Below are positions 44,764-56,284 of a stretch of DNA of 64,000 nt, in pieces; position 1 is the first letter of the stretch, and each line of letters opens with the position of its first letter. Both the position numbers and the translations under genes were made by a program. The notes beneath the pieces were generated by a model. It ran no database searches. It saw nothing but the letters and a program-made list of their open reading frames with translations, and was not told where the DNA came from. This DNA is from Ananas comosus (taxonomy: Eukaryota > Streptophyta > Magnoliopsida > Poales > Bromeliaceae): positions 4,740,465-4,804,464 of the forward strand of contig NC_033638.1 of NCBI RefSeq assembly GCF_001540865.1, read 5' to 3'.

Positions 44764-46111
44764 ATCTTTTTCTAAAATTAAGATTATTCAATACTTCACT
44801 AACCAAGACTGCCTTCACTTGGTACACGAGCTACCTGCTAATTCTCTCCGAGACTAGGACGAATTAAAGGATAAATTTCATGAGCAATTCTATAGAACCG
44901 AGCCGGAGTTGTCGGTTGCAGATTTGGCTCAATTTAGACAAAAAACAGGAGAATCGGTTGATGAATATTTGAACCGGTTCAAGACGGCTCGAAGCCGATG
45001 TTTTGTAAGGATGCCGGAATCAGAATTTGCCAAAATGGCATTTAACGGCATGCATTTTAAAATTAAAGATCATTTTGAGGATAAGTTCTTTCCAAATCTT
45101 TTTGATTTAGGAGTTCGAGTTGCTCAATACGAGCAATTTCGAAAAGGGAATAATGAAGATCGGCCTAGATGGAGCCGAAACAAGGATTGGGGTAAAGGGA
45201 AAGAGAAAAATATTTCTTTTTTTGAAGAATCCTCGGCTCATGAAGAGCCGAATTCATCTGAAGAGGCAGAAGATTCGGCTGATGAGGCCGAAATCTGTGC
45301 TGCCGAGATGGTGAGAAACAGTCAACCGTACAAATGTGCTTTGCTGAAGCATGCAAAATCAAGAGAAGCAAAGGCACAAATATCAGCATTTAGTTATTCA
45401 TTTGACATAACAAAGACCGATCTTATTTTCGATCGGTTGTTAAAGGATGGACGAATTAAATTACAGAAAGGTCAAACTATACCTCCTGTAGAAGAACTGA
45501 AACGCAGAAGATACTACAAATGGCACCATTCATGGAGCTATAAAACTAGCGAATGTACTGCCTTTAAGAGGCAAATTCAAAAAGAGATAAATGAGGATCG
45601 GCTGATCTTTGCCGACCAAGAAAATAAAGATATGAAAATTGATAAGAATCCTTTTACATCACAGGTCAACGCCGTGAACATAAAAAGGAAAGGAAAAGCG
45701 ACTGCGAAAAGGCAGATACAAGAAGAAATAGAGGAGGGTCGGCTCATATTGGCCGACCAAGAAAACGAAAATAAAATAATTAACAAAAGTTCATTTCCAT
45801 TTCAGGTCAATATGGTGAATATTAAAGGAAAAAAAGTTTTGGACAAGGAGACCGCTGACAACGTGGCCCATGCCAAGAAACACCTTTGGCTATGCATCAG
45901 GTGCAAGGCCGAAATGACGAAAAAAGACTGGGAAGCCATTGTGAATGCCAAGAAAAAGGGGAACGAATGGAATGAGCTGATGGCGTTCCCTGAGGATTGG
46001 GATGACATTCCTGATGGCAAAGACCAAGAAGAAGAATGCTCGGATGTAGCCTCTAATGATACTGAACCGGAAGTAGATTCGGTTCAACGCAAAAAAGATA
46101 TACTCATGTAG
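44764..46111 (+). pseudogene. Tat gag (N-terminally truncated)
   Basis: The segment reads IIQYFTNQDCLHLVHELPAN, then, past a stop at 44855-44857, FYRTEPELSVADLAQFRQKT and ESVDEYLNRFKTARSRC, which matches the retrotransposon gag domain. Repeated blocks rich in FKRQIQ(K/E)EI(N/E)E and FADQENK lie at about residues 230-300 of the long frame. It stays in frame with the protease part after another stop at 46109-46111. Confidence 0.88.
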
Positions 46112-47584
46112 AAGATTCTGCATGATTACTACAACAACAGGTGTGGAGAACGTCATGGCCGATGGGACTACCAGGATAGACCATTCAACTCCAAGCAAAG
46201 GTTCCCTGGATATCGGCCAGACTGGCAACAGCAAGCCAGGCCGAGACCAGAACCGGAATTTGAAGGAATGACCGAGGGGGACATAGAATTCCTCGGTCGG
46301 AGGCTAGTCAACGAACTCGACATTCAGCCTTGGCCGAGACCATGGGAAAGAAGAAAAATTCTAAAAAATCATTTAAGAATAGTAAAAGTACCGGCAAACG
46401 TGCCAGTGGACGAATGGCACGAAGTCGAAGTTAAACCATCAGCCAGATGGCAGGGGCCGATGTTAACAAAAACCCAAAAGCATCGGCAGCAGAGGGTGCA
46501 AGCCGAGGCACGTCAACATTATGAAGAGGCGAAAGGGATGAGGCTCAATGTATGGAGACGCCTGGATGAGCAGCCACACCCTTTTCGTCCGATGAGGAAT
46601 GACCATGAGGCAGGCGGCTCATCGCCTGCCCTACAGTTGAAGTCAAGAATAAAACGGCCAACTGAGGCCGAGTTAAAAGAGAAAATGACCAGGAGGGAGT
46701 TGGAAGATAAAATAGCTTCCCTCGAGACAATGATAAAGAGAGAAAGGTGGCCTCCTAAAGAGAGGGAGGTCCGTATGGAAAGCGACTCCTCAGCCGAAAC
46801 GGCCAAGGAGTCAGAAGAGAAGAAACAGAGAGTCAAAGGAAAATCGGCTGACGAATCACCGGCCGAGGTGAATATGGTAGACGCTCTGCCTCAATCCTTC
46901 AAAGCAGAATTTGTTGAGTACGAGGAATTCAGAGAAGAAGAAGAAAATGGGATTACCGTAGCCCAATTGCAGCTAGAGGATGTTCGACAGGCCGATGCTG
47001 TGGTTTTTGGGAAACCATCGGCCATGCAGAAGAGGTTCATCAGGCCTCTCTTTATAAAAGCTTTAATAGAAGGCCGGCCGGTAGGCCGAGTTATGGTAGA
47101 CGGCGGCGCTATGGTCAATGTGATGCCTACTTCTTTTTTCAGGAAGTTGGGCAAAGATGAAGACGAATTGAAGCCCACCGATTCAATTATGACCGATTTT
47201 ACAGGAAACGGTCAACAAGCTCGAGGAGTGCTCACCACCGAACTCACGGTAGGTTCAAAAACTCTAAAAACTGCGTTTTTCGTAGTGGATGCAGATAGCC
47301 ACTACAATTTGCTTTTGGGAAGAAATTGGATACACTCAAATGAGTGTGTACCCTCTACACTCCACGAAAAATTGTTCCAGTGGATAGGAGATAAGGTGGA
47401 AGAAGTCGGGGCCGAAGGACGACCTCAAATGATAGATGTCAACATGGAGGACATCGGCAACACCAATTGGACCGATGCTGATTCGGATCAGATTTCGTTT
47501 GTGAGAGTGACGGAGGAGGGGATTCAATTAATTCTCTCCAAAGACATCAATGCTATGGTGGCTGATGAGAAGCCACCTAAATAG
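46112..47584 (+). pseudogene. Tat gag-pol linker and aspartic protease
   Basis: After a basic, Trp/Arg-rich linker (RDNWQ...QARPRPEPEFE type) comes a Glu/Lys-rich predicted coiled coil (about 46660-46860). A retropepsin domain follows, with VMVDGGAMVNVMPTSFF; the active-site triad reads Asp-Gly-Gly, as in several Tat elements. YNLLLGRNWIHS follows as expected. The frame closes at 47584 and the RT frame is different, so a frameshift lies near 47580. Confidence 0.85.
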
Positions 47585-47589
47585 TTAAA

Positions 47590-48015
47590 ATGGAGTCCCA
47601 AAAATCGAGAATAGAGGCTGGGCATAAGCCTCTACAAGACGAGCCGATCAACAAGATCGGCTATGGAGATGATTCGGCTGCTATAGCCGATGTGATAGCA
47701 CCCGACAATTCGGCCAATAAGGCCGAAGAAGCCATAAAGGATTCGGCTCATAAAGCCGAGGAAGAAAGCCAAATGAAATCGGTCTTTGAGACTAATGAAT
47801 CATATGAGATGAATAGGCAAACAACGAAAATGAAGCTAGAAGAATCGCCTATTAAAGCCGGCGAAAAAAAGCTGGAGACCCAGGATTTGTTGATAGAAGT
47901 AAACCTAGGGTCCTATGAAGATAACAGGCCGACGTTTATAAGTTCCAAGCTGTCGGCTCAGCAACAGGAAGAATTGAAGAAACTGTTGAAGGAATACAAG
48001 GACTGCTTCGTCTAG
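47590..48015 (+). pseudogene. Tat pol: RT-proximal linker
   Basis: A low-complexity Ala/Glu/Ser segment with repeated SA...KAEE blocks precedes FISSKLSAQQQEELKKLLKE and YKDCFV, the usual start of the Tat RT region. It stops at 48013-48015, and the same frame continues after the stop at 48016. Confidence 0.75.
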
Positions 48016-48027
48016 AGCTATGAAGAA

Positions 48028-48840
48028 ATGTTAGGTCTAAGCCGAGAGATCGTAGAACATCGGCTGCCCATCAAAAAAGGGTTCAAGCCTTTTAGACAAC
48101 CGGCTCGTAGGTTTGAGCCGAGTATTGTACTTCAAATTAAAAATGAAATTGAAAATCTTTTAAAGGCCGGATTTATTAGAGCGGCCCGTTATGTTGATTG
48201 GGTGTCTAATATAGTTCCAGTGCGTAAAAAGAATGGCAAACTTAGAGTTTGTATTGATTTTAGGAATTTGAATTTAGCTACACCTAAAGACGAATATCTA
48301 ATGCCAATAGCCGATATGTTAGTAGATTCGGCTGCAGGTAATGAGATACTGTCCTTTATGGATGGACATGCTGGTTATAACCAAATTTACATTGCTGAGG
48401 GAGACATGGCTAAAACGGCTTTTAGATGCCCCGGTTCAATTGGAACCTTTGAATGGGTTGTTATGCCGTTCGGCTTAAAAAATGCCGGAGCTACTTACCA
48501 GAGAGCAATGAATTTTATTTTTCATGATTTAATCGGCAAAAAGTTGGAAGTATATATCGATGATATAGTTGTAAAATCCCAATCACAAGCCGAGCATTGG
48601 AGCGATTTGAAACTCGCCTTTGAGAGAATGAGAAAATATAATTTAAAAATGAACCCTTTGAAATGCGCTTTTGAAGTTTCTGCAGGAAACTTTTTGGGAT
48701 TTTTAGTGCAGAAAAAAGGGATCGAAATTGATAAAAATAAGGCGAGAGCAATACTAGAATTACCGCCACCCAAGTGCAAAAGGAGCTACAAAGTTTGCTG
48801 GGAAAGATTAATTATCTTCGGCGGTTTATATCTAACTTAG
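48028..48840 (+). pseudogene. Tat reverse transcriptase
   Basis: RT motifs are clear: IEHLPI-type start (VEHRLPIKKGFKP), VPVRKKNGKLRVCIDFRNLN, MPIADMLVDSAAG, SFMDGHAGYNQI, FEWVVMPFGLKNAGATYQRAM and the catalytic box EVYIDDIVVKS. It copies element RNA. A frameshift near 48770 (PPPK) moves the connection domain into another frame. Confidence 0.93.
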
Positions 48841-49088
48841 CTGGAAAGATCGAGGTTTTTACTCCATTACTTCGGCTGAAAGATAAAGAAGAATTCATTT
48901 GGACAGAGGAACAGCAGGAGGCATTCGAAAATATAAAAAGATACTTATCAAATCCTCCAGTATTGGTACCTCCGAAGACAAATCAGCCGATGAAATTATA
49001 TATATCGGCTGCAGAAGAAAATTTGGGATGCTTATTAGCTCAAGAAAATGAAGAAAATGAAGAACAAGCCATTTATTATTTAAGCTGA
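48774..49088 (+). pseudogene. Tat RT connection and first RNase H start
   Basis: The residues QKELQSLLGKINYLRRFISN lead to EEFIWTEEQQEAFENIKRYL and MKLYISAAEENLGCLLAQEN, the start of the gypsy RNase H. The frame ends with a stop at 49086-49088 after YYLS. The same frame then continues with RLLDTEKRYSAIEKLCLALY. Confidence 0.88.
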
Positions 49089-51143
49089 CGTCTTTTAGAT
49101 ACTGAAAAAAGGTATTCGGCTATTGAAAAGCTATGTTTGGCTTTATATTATTCATGTGCGAAGTTAAGATATTATATTTTACCAACTGAAGTATCGGTAA
49201 TATGTAAAACCGACTTGGTAAAATATATGTTATCTAAACCAGTATTAAGGGGGCGAATCGGAAAGTGGATATTAGCTTTATCCGAGTTTTCTCTTAATTA
49301 TGTTCCCGCCAAAGCTGTTAAAGGTCAGGCTATAGCCGACTTTCTGGCTGATCACCCATGTGTAGAGATTGTGGAGCCGAAACAGAGTTTAATCGGCTGT
49401 CAGCCTTGGGTGTTGTATTTTGATGGTTCAAAAACAACCAAATCTGCAGGAGCAGGGATAGTAATACAATCTCCTGAAGGTTATGTTTCTCAATTTGCAT
49501 TTGAATTAGATTTCGGCTGTTCTAACAACCAAGCCGAATATGAGATCTTGATAATCGGCCTCGAAATATTGCAAGAATTGAAAGCAAAATCAATCAAAGT
49601 CATCGGTGATTCACAGTTGGTGATCAAGCAGGTTAATGGAGAATACCGATGTGAGAATCCAAATTTGCAAAATTACTTGAAGAAGACAATAGAACTATTA
49701 TGCAATTTCGGAGAAGCCGAATTTGAACATTTGAGCAGATATGAAAATGAAAAGGCAAATGAATTGGCCCAATCGGCTTCAGGATACATAGAGCCGAAGT
49801 CAAAGTTAATAGTAATACAGAGGAGATTACTACCTTCGGTTCATAGACGAGAACCGATTATAGCTCCTATAGGAGTGAAAGAAGATTGGAGAAAGCCATT
49901 AATCAAATATTTAGAGGATCCTAATATAAGGGTCGATTATAATATTCGAAGAAGAGCTCTCGGCTATTGTTTGTTGGATGGTCAACTTTACAAAAGAACA
50001 GCCGAAGAAGTTCTATTAAAATGCTTAGGGCCCGAAGAAGCTCTATTAGTGATGGGAGAAACACATGAAGGAATATGTGGAACCCATCTAGCAGGAAAAA
50101 AGTTAAGATGGACAATTCGGCATCTAGGATATTATTGGCCGACTATGCATCAAGATTGCATAGAGTATGCTAAGGGTTGCCAAGAATGTCAATTTCATGG
50201 CTCGATACAGAGGGTTCCTGCCTCTGAGATGTACGCCATAATTAAACCATGGCCTTTTCGGGGTTGGGCCATAGATTTAATTGGAGAAATTCAGCCGAAT
50301 TCTTCGGTTGGTCACAAATTTCTAATAGTAGCCATCGATTATTTTACTAAGTGGGTGGAAGCCAAACCTACTCGGTTGGTTACTCAAAAAGAAATTGTCG
50401 ATTTTGTAGAAGACCATATAATTTATCGCTTTGGAATTCCCGAGACAGTCACAACCGATCAAGGGACAATGTTCACAGGAGGACAGTTCGTTCGGTTCAT
50501 CGAGTCTCGAAAGATAAAGTTGCTTCATTCTTCGCCTTATTATGCCCAGGCAAATGGACAAGTAGAAGCAGCAAATAAAATAATTATCAACCTTATGAAG
50601 CGACATATCGGAAAACACCCGAGAAAGTGGAATGAAAAACTTTCCGAAGTATTATGGGCATGCCGAACTTCAGTGAAAACGGCAACAGGGATGACACCGT
50701 TTCAGTTAGTTTACGGTCATGAGGCCGTAATTCCAGCCGAAATAACAGTTCCTTCTTTGAGGATAGAAAAACAAAAAGATTTGTCGGCTGATGAATATAG
50801 TAGTTTAATGATGGACAAAGCAGAAGAAGTATGTGATACTCGGCTGATAGCTTTAGACAATATACAAGCATACCAAAGCCGAGTGCGTAGCGCATACAAT
50901 AAGAAAGTTCGATCAAAGACATTTGTCGTCGGTGATTTAGTACTTCGGCTGATTTTTCCAATCGGTCAAAAAGATCGAATGTATGGAAAATGGTCCCCAA
51001 ATTGGGAAGGACCATTTCAGATTAGCCGAATCACAAGAGGAAACGCATATTATTTACAAAGCAGAGATGGGTCAGAAAATGAAAAACCAATTAACGGAAA
51101 ATATTTAAAGAGATATTACCCATCCATGTGGGAGAATAATTAA
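49089..51143 (+). pseudogene. Tat RNase H, second (archaeal-type) RNase H, and integrase
   Basis: After the stop at 49086-49088 the first RNase H continues (LCLALYYSCAKLRYYILPTE). A second RNase H follows: VLYFDGSKTTKSAGAGIVI, NNQAEYEILIIGLEIL and VIGDSQLVIKQVNGEY show the Asp/Glu/Asp pattern. Integrase then has the zinc-binding THEGICGTHLAG...CQECQFHG and the catalytic Asp, Asp and Glu in RGWAIDLIGE, TTDQGTMFTG and YAQANGQVEAAN. It ends RYYPSMWENN. The stop lies only 28 bases from the stop of the convergent antisense gene. Confidence 0.93.
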
Positions 51144-51171
51144 AATCAGAGTTAGAATATTACAAGCCGAA

Positions 51172-54100
51172 TCAGGACAATAAGTCTTTGAGTTGATTCC
51201 ATTCGGCTATGAGATTGGCTTGGGCGGTCTCAGCAGCTTTCCTTCGGCGCTTCATCAAAGGATGGACTTTGTAAAGTTGAGAAAGCTCCTCTTTAAGCCT
51301 TATCCCTTCTTCCTTTTTGGACTTCAGTAGATCTTTTAGTTGAAGTCGGCGCTCAGAGGTTTGTGCGAGAGTAGATTCGGCTGCGGCTAACTCTTCTTTA
51401 AGAGTAGAAATCCGTTGTTGTAGAGCCGATTCTTGATCAGCCAATTCCTTATCCTCTTGATGCACTTCAGTAGGCGGAGCTGCTATATCAGGGATATTCT
51501 TTTTAAAATGATCAACACGATGAAAAAGTTGATCTAAAGCTACAAGTTCGGCGCCCAAAGATCGCTGTCGAGCCAAAAAAGATGAAAGTTAAAGTGATAA
51601 GGTTGCTACAAAATATTTTATGCCGGGAGTAATATCTAATTGATTGGCCAAATCAAGTAAAAGGGCATATAGCTGGTCAAATTGTTCTGGATTCTGAGCT
51701 AGACCAGAAATACCAATGCTATACATTTTAAGGCATTCATCGAACTTATTCTGGGTGTCTGATGAAATGGTAATGGTCGAAGAATCATCCTCTTCATTGG
51801 AGCTGGGGCTTGAAATAAAAAGAGAATGAAGAATCGCAGATAAAGGATCATCAGCAATAGGGGAAGAAGCTCCCTGGGGTGAGCGGGGAGGAATAGTGCT
51901 TGTGTCTTCAGAAGTTCGCCCGAGAGGTATGTTTATCTGTTCATCCCCTGTAGTTGATGTCGGGGCAGGAGCAGAAAAAGATGATGCAATCTCACTGGGT
52001 AACGGCGTCGTGCTCGCTGTTTCAACAGATTTCTTCTTCTTTTCCATTCCTTTCTTTTTCTCGAGACGGGCTTCCCTGCGAAGCTGCCGTTCCATCTGCA
52101 TCTTCGAATAATGAGCAAAATGGGCTCGTTCAGGAGAAGACTGTAGTTTAAAAGAAAGTAATAAATAATTAAGAAATATTCTTTTCGTACAACCAGTTAA
52201 TTTGGTTTACCCTGACATCAATCGTTTCGGTTGGAACAGCGGTAGCCAAAGAGGGTGTAGTAGCTTCTTTGGATGGAATGTCAGTCGAAGGAATATCCTC
52301 GGCTCTGTCTTTAGTGGTATCAGCCGAAGGGGTACTTTCGGCCTGTTGGAATTTTCTTTTAACCACTGACTTACGCCGTTTGGAAGACGACGGGGGAGTG
52401 ACTTGAACAACTTCAATCGGTCTTTTGTCTGAAGCTGAGATCGATGGAGAAGCAGGAATCGACTGAAAACAGAAATAAACAAAAATGGTGAGCAAAAAAA
52501 AATAATTATGATTAAGATGAGTGGAAAAATGATATTTTACAGAGGAAGAAGGCGGGGCATCAGAAATAGTGTCTAGTGGAGACTCAATCTCGGTTAGAGA
52601 ATCTCTGCTCGGAGTGGTGGCTGTGTATAAAATAAAAGATAAGTTACAGCCATATTAGAAGGAAATTATAAACAAAAATTAGATGACTGACCAAATGGAT
52701 GGATGATTTTACGGAGTGCTCGAGGCAGAGAAAGATCATAGGAGCGGTCAGTAAACTGATCCCACATGGTAGCATAACCGGCGAGGGCTACCCCTGTATA
52801 GTTCGGACGGAAGCTTGCCAGCTAGAAGAAGGGTCTGAGACGATTCCCCATAGCCGAAAGCTTGTCAGCTTCAAATATGCTCTTGGTGGGAGGACGATGA
52901 TCGGCTGTGTTGGCCGTAAAAAATTTAGAAGGGGCCGGGATCGGCTAAACGAACCCAAATTGCCGTGCCACATACTGAGGAGAATAAACCTCAGTACTCG
53001 GCAGTAGTTTCGAACGTGATTTAAGCCCCACATGAAGGTCCCGAGGGGCTAGATACGAATACCATACATCTGAATGTTCACCGGCGCGAGAAGAAGATAA
53101 CTCGCCCTGAATGGCTTCAAACCGAGCCAGAAACCAAGAGAGGCCGGTGAGACGATCAACAAATGGAGCCCAAAAAATAGCTGAATCAGAGGCTGGCTCA
53201 TAAAAAGCCTTAAAATAAGTAAGAAAATCAGAGGATTGACCAGAGGTCATCGGCTGCGGACAACCGAGGGCTAGCCCATAAGAATCAAATTGGGCAGCTG
53301 AAGTCGGATTGAAAGAGGATTGGCATAAAGCAGGAATATAGAATTGAAGAAACATTTGCAGAAACCAAAAAACGCCACACCGAGAGCTGATGGCAATGCC
53401 ATCACCGGAAGGTAGTGGCTTAATAGAATCAAAAACTTTCCTGTAAACGAAAGCAAGGAAATATGGCCCCAAGGCCAATTTATCGCCGTTAGCTAAACCA
53501 ACGGCGATTGGAACAAAATCTCGGTTAATTTTCTGCGAATGAGTGCAGAAAAGATTGTGGCATAACCAGTATAGAAGGAACGTCGTGTGTTCCTTCCTGG
53601 TGACCGGGGCAGGGGATTTACCTGCAAATTTTTGAAAAAATTTAGAATAAGCCAAATCATTTAGATCAAGGTGTGCCTCAAAATCAGACACACCGTCAGG
53701 ATTGTAGGCCATAGAGAGAGTAATGCCATGAGGGCGTAAGCCAACAATGGCGGCCACATCAAAAAGAGTGAGGGTAAGAGGCCCCCTTTTGAAAAGAAAA
53801 ACATTAGAAACAGAGGATCAGAAACAAAGAGCAGCGGCTAGAAGAAGATTATCGGCTATAGGAGGGTGCCGAGATAATTGAATTGCTTCATAAATGCCGA
53901 TTTCTCGCCAGAAGGCGCAAAAAACGGATTCTACTCTATCTAACCAGGCCAAATATGCTTCAGAAACACTTGGCCAGGTTCTGAGACTCTTTCCTGTTGA
54001 AGCTGATGAGTACCAAGAATGGAGATGAATAATCCTTTTCCAAGGAAGTCCCTCATCAGAGAAAGGGGAGTCAGTAGAAGATGGTGCATCTACAAGAGAA

Positions 54101-54198
54101 GGACCTAGTATGAATCTAGATGGATCTAAATCAATGAAAGGTTTGAGTATAGTGTAGTCAAGAGATGGATGAGAAGGAAGAGGAGGAACCAAAGACAT
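51172..54198 (-). pseudogene. Antisense five-exon plant-mobile-domain gene carried by the Tat element
   Basis: Read on the minus strand, exons 54198-52692, 52620-52541, 52462-52211, 52140-51610 and 51564-51172 join in one frame of 921 codons. Introns 1-3 (71, 78 and 70 bases) have GT-AG borders and are phase-consistent; the fourth (45 bases) may instead be a nonsense change. The N-terminal 550 residues resemble the plant mobile domain (a GPLTLTLFDVAAIVGL segment, LYWLCHNLFC, and VPIAVGLANGDKLALGPYFL). The middle is Ser/Thr/Pro-rich with basic KRRKSVVKRK, and the C-terminus is a predicted coiled coil (ALQQRISTLKEELAAAESTL). In-frame stops at 53818-53820, 52945-52947 and 52822-52824 inactivate it. 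Plant mobile domains occur in host MAIN/MAIL proteins and in transposons. Its role in the element is not known. Confidence 0.85.
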
Positions 54199-54673
54199 TG
54201 TTCAAAAGAAGAGAAGAGCCGAAAGAATCGGTTACGAAATGAGAAGAAGGATGAAGGAGACAAAGAAGAGGTTTTAGTGAAGGATATGAGGAAAAGAAAT
54301 AAGAATTGGATGAGACAAAAAAAATGGGAAGCTTGAGGAAGAAGAAAAGGCCGTCATATTGAACTGTCGCTTCGATTACGAGTCCCAAGGTCGGCTGTAA
54401 TGATGAATAGACAGCGGCAATTAAGATGAGTTAATTAATGCCGCACATGAGACAAAAGTAGAGAATGCGATCGGGGCCGTAAAGAAGAGAATAAACGACT
54501 TAGATTAAACCGTACAGAAGATCGTAGTGCAGAATACGTCAGAGAATTTGAATTTGATTGGACCGAGAAATATGCCTCGGATCAAGTCCGCTTTCGGCAA
54601 CAGAAATTGTTTGAGACGAAAAAAGTAACGCCAGCTACCGAAGCATCGCTTCGAAAACTGGCGAGGGGACAAT
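54199..54673. other. Region between antisense gene start and 3' LTR of the Tat element
   Basis: It holds the presumed leader and promoter of the antisense gene (pyrimidine-rich when read on the minus strand) and, at its right end, a polypurine tract GCGAGGGGAC at 54661-54670 just before the LTR. Confidence 0.55.
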
Positions 54674-55418
54674 TGTTGACCAGTTAGGCGCGAACAATTG
54701 GCACGCCGGGTCCATATCCGTAAGACGGCTAAAACGGTAGACCTAGAGTACACCGGACGCATACGAGCCGCACTGGACCGAGGAGTTATAACAACGACAA
54801 GCAGTTACGAGCGGTTCCGATCGGCCGAAGGTGGTCCTACGAATCAGGAGATAGTGGCTGATCGTGCAAGAGCAATAACTGATGCAAAGGCGGTTCTATA
54901 AATAGGCATACGATACTCTGAAAAAGGGTCTTCGCCCCTGCGCACAAAAGACCACCTTTATTTTTCTACATCTTTCTATTCTCGCATTTACTGCTTTCCT
55001 TAGGAGTAGTTTCAGTAATTTAACATACTCGGAGTCTGTCTGCCGTACGGGCATCACTCCCCTGTTTCCATACTTGGAGTCTGTCTGCCCTACGGGCATC
55101 ACTCCTCTATTTGTGTACTTTTTCTTTTGCTATTCATCTTCGGCTCTTCCTGCCGATCAGATCACAAGTTGTTTGGCCATTCGGCTCGTTTCTTAGTCGA
55201 ATTCTAGGCTTCCCCTCTCCATTCGGCTCATCCTGCCGAAGCGAATTTACTGCGGAGGTTTTCGAACCCGGCTGATTCTATCCCTCATCGGCCTAATCGC
55301 TTGATCCTCTGTGGGCGCATACTTCGAGGGTCATAATCCGCAGCCGTCTCGCATCCCGATGATCTTTCCGAGAAAAATTATTGACCGGGTCAAGGGTCTG
55401 GATATTCGGCACGCAACA
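54674..55418 (+). repeat. 3' LTR of the Tat element
   Basis: It begins TGTTGACC and ends GCAACA, giving inverted ends TGTTG/CAACA. TATAAATA lies at 54897-54904. A 45-bp tandem repeat (CATACT(C/T)GGAGTCTGTCTG...) occupies 55024-55113. The following ATTTG (55419-55423) would be one copy of the target duplication, but the left copy is lost with the 5' end. Confidence 0.85.
54897..54904 (+). promoter_or_regulatory. TATA box of the Tat LTR
   Basis: TATAAATA in TTCTATAAATAGGC, about 220 bases into the LTR, the usual position for an LTR core promoter. Confidence 0.75.
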
Positions 55419-55665
55419 ATTTGTATGCCTTAGGGACCAATAAAAGTTTTATTTTTCTCACAAACAGAAACGAAAGAAAGAAAAGGGGTCATCTGACCCA
55501 GCTCGTTCCATATATGGCGTCACTTATTCTCGCTGGAGAAGCAAAAGAAATAGGGTTTGCATGATCCGTGGGCATTCCGTGCATGCTATTACTGTTTCTC
55601 ATTTATAAAATTAGGAAAAAAAACAACACGTAAAAAATAAAATAACTAATATGTAAAAGTACAAA

Positions 55666-56041
55666 GGGTAACTTGCACCTTTGGGGCTCAAACTATAAAG
55701 TAAAATATTTTGATCCTCAAATTTTAATTTATAGTAAATTTTAATTTAAATTTTTAAAATTATCGTAATTAAGTTTAACAATCTAATTTAGTTATTTAAA
55801 TATTAACATATTATTAATATAAAAATATTATAATATTTTAATTATTATTACATTATCAATCACGTATTTTCACATCAATTTTAGTTAATAATTTATCAAT
55901 ATTTTACTAACTAAACTATTTATGAAATTTAATGATACTAATTTTAAAAAATTTTGATCAAATAATTATAATAAACTAAAATTTAAAAATTAAGGTTTCA
56001 CGTGACTAATAGCTTTGAGAACCAAATGTGCAATTTATCCA
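55666..56041. mobile_element. AT-rich MITE
   Basis: The left end GGGTAACTTGCACCTTTGGG with following GCTCAAA faces, inverted, the right end TTTGAGAACCAAATGTGCAA TTTATCC. The inverted ends are about 28 bp with six or so mismatches; the interior is over 80 percent AT. No target duplication could be fixed. Confidence 0.6.
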
Positions 56042-56203
56042 AATATTAATAAAGTAAAATATTTGTAAGAAAAATATCTAGTTGGGAAAGCATTAGGCCT
56101 TTCCGATTTGGCATTAGTGTTCAGATCTTTCTTAAAGCGTGAGATGGGTTCTTTGTCCTATATATGATGACTTGCATTAAGACAGGCTAGACTAATAAAT
56201 TAC

Positions 56204-56204
<1 letters not shown>

Positions 56205-56243
<39 letters not shown>
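56205..56243. repeat. CT microsatellite
   Basis: An uninterrupted (CT)n run of about 39 bases. Confidence 0.95.
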
Positions 56244-56247
<4 letters not shown>

Positions 56248-56284
56248 ATGTGATTATGTGAGTTGCATAACTTGCATTGAATAC

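Larger units (their letters stand above)
44764..55418 (+). mobile_element. Tat-lineage Ty3/gypsy element with antisense cargo gene, 5'-truncated
   Basis: Plus-strand gag (44764-46111), protease (to 47584), RT (48028-48840), RNase H, a second RNase H-like domain and integrase (to 51143) are followed by a minus-strand plant-mobile-domain gene (54198-51172) and a 3' LTR (54674-55418). Two RNase H regions and an antisense reading frame between pol and the LTR are known marks of the Tat/Retand/Ogre lineage. The 5' LTR and gag N-terminus are missing. Several in-frame stops and frameshifts make it dead. Confidence 0.92.

Noticed and set aside
51565..51609. A 45-base fourth intron in the antisense gene
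   Set aside because: It has GT and AG ends and keeps phase, but is shorter than usual plant introns. A simple nonsense codon (TAA at 51591-51589) is equally likely, so I do not claim it as a real intron.
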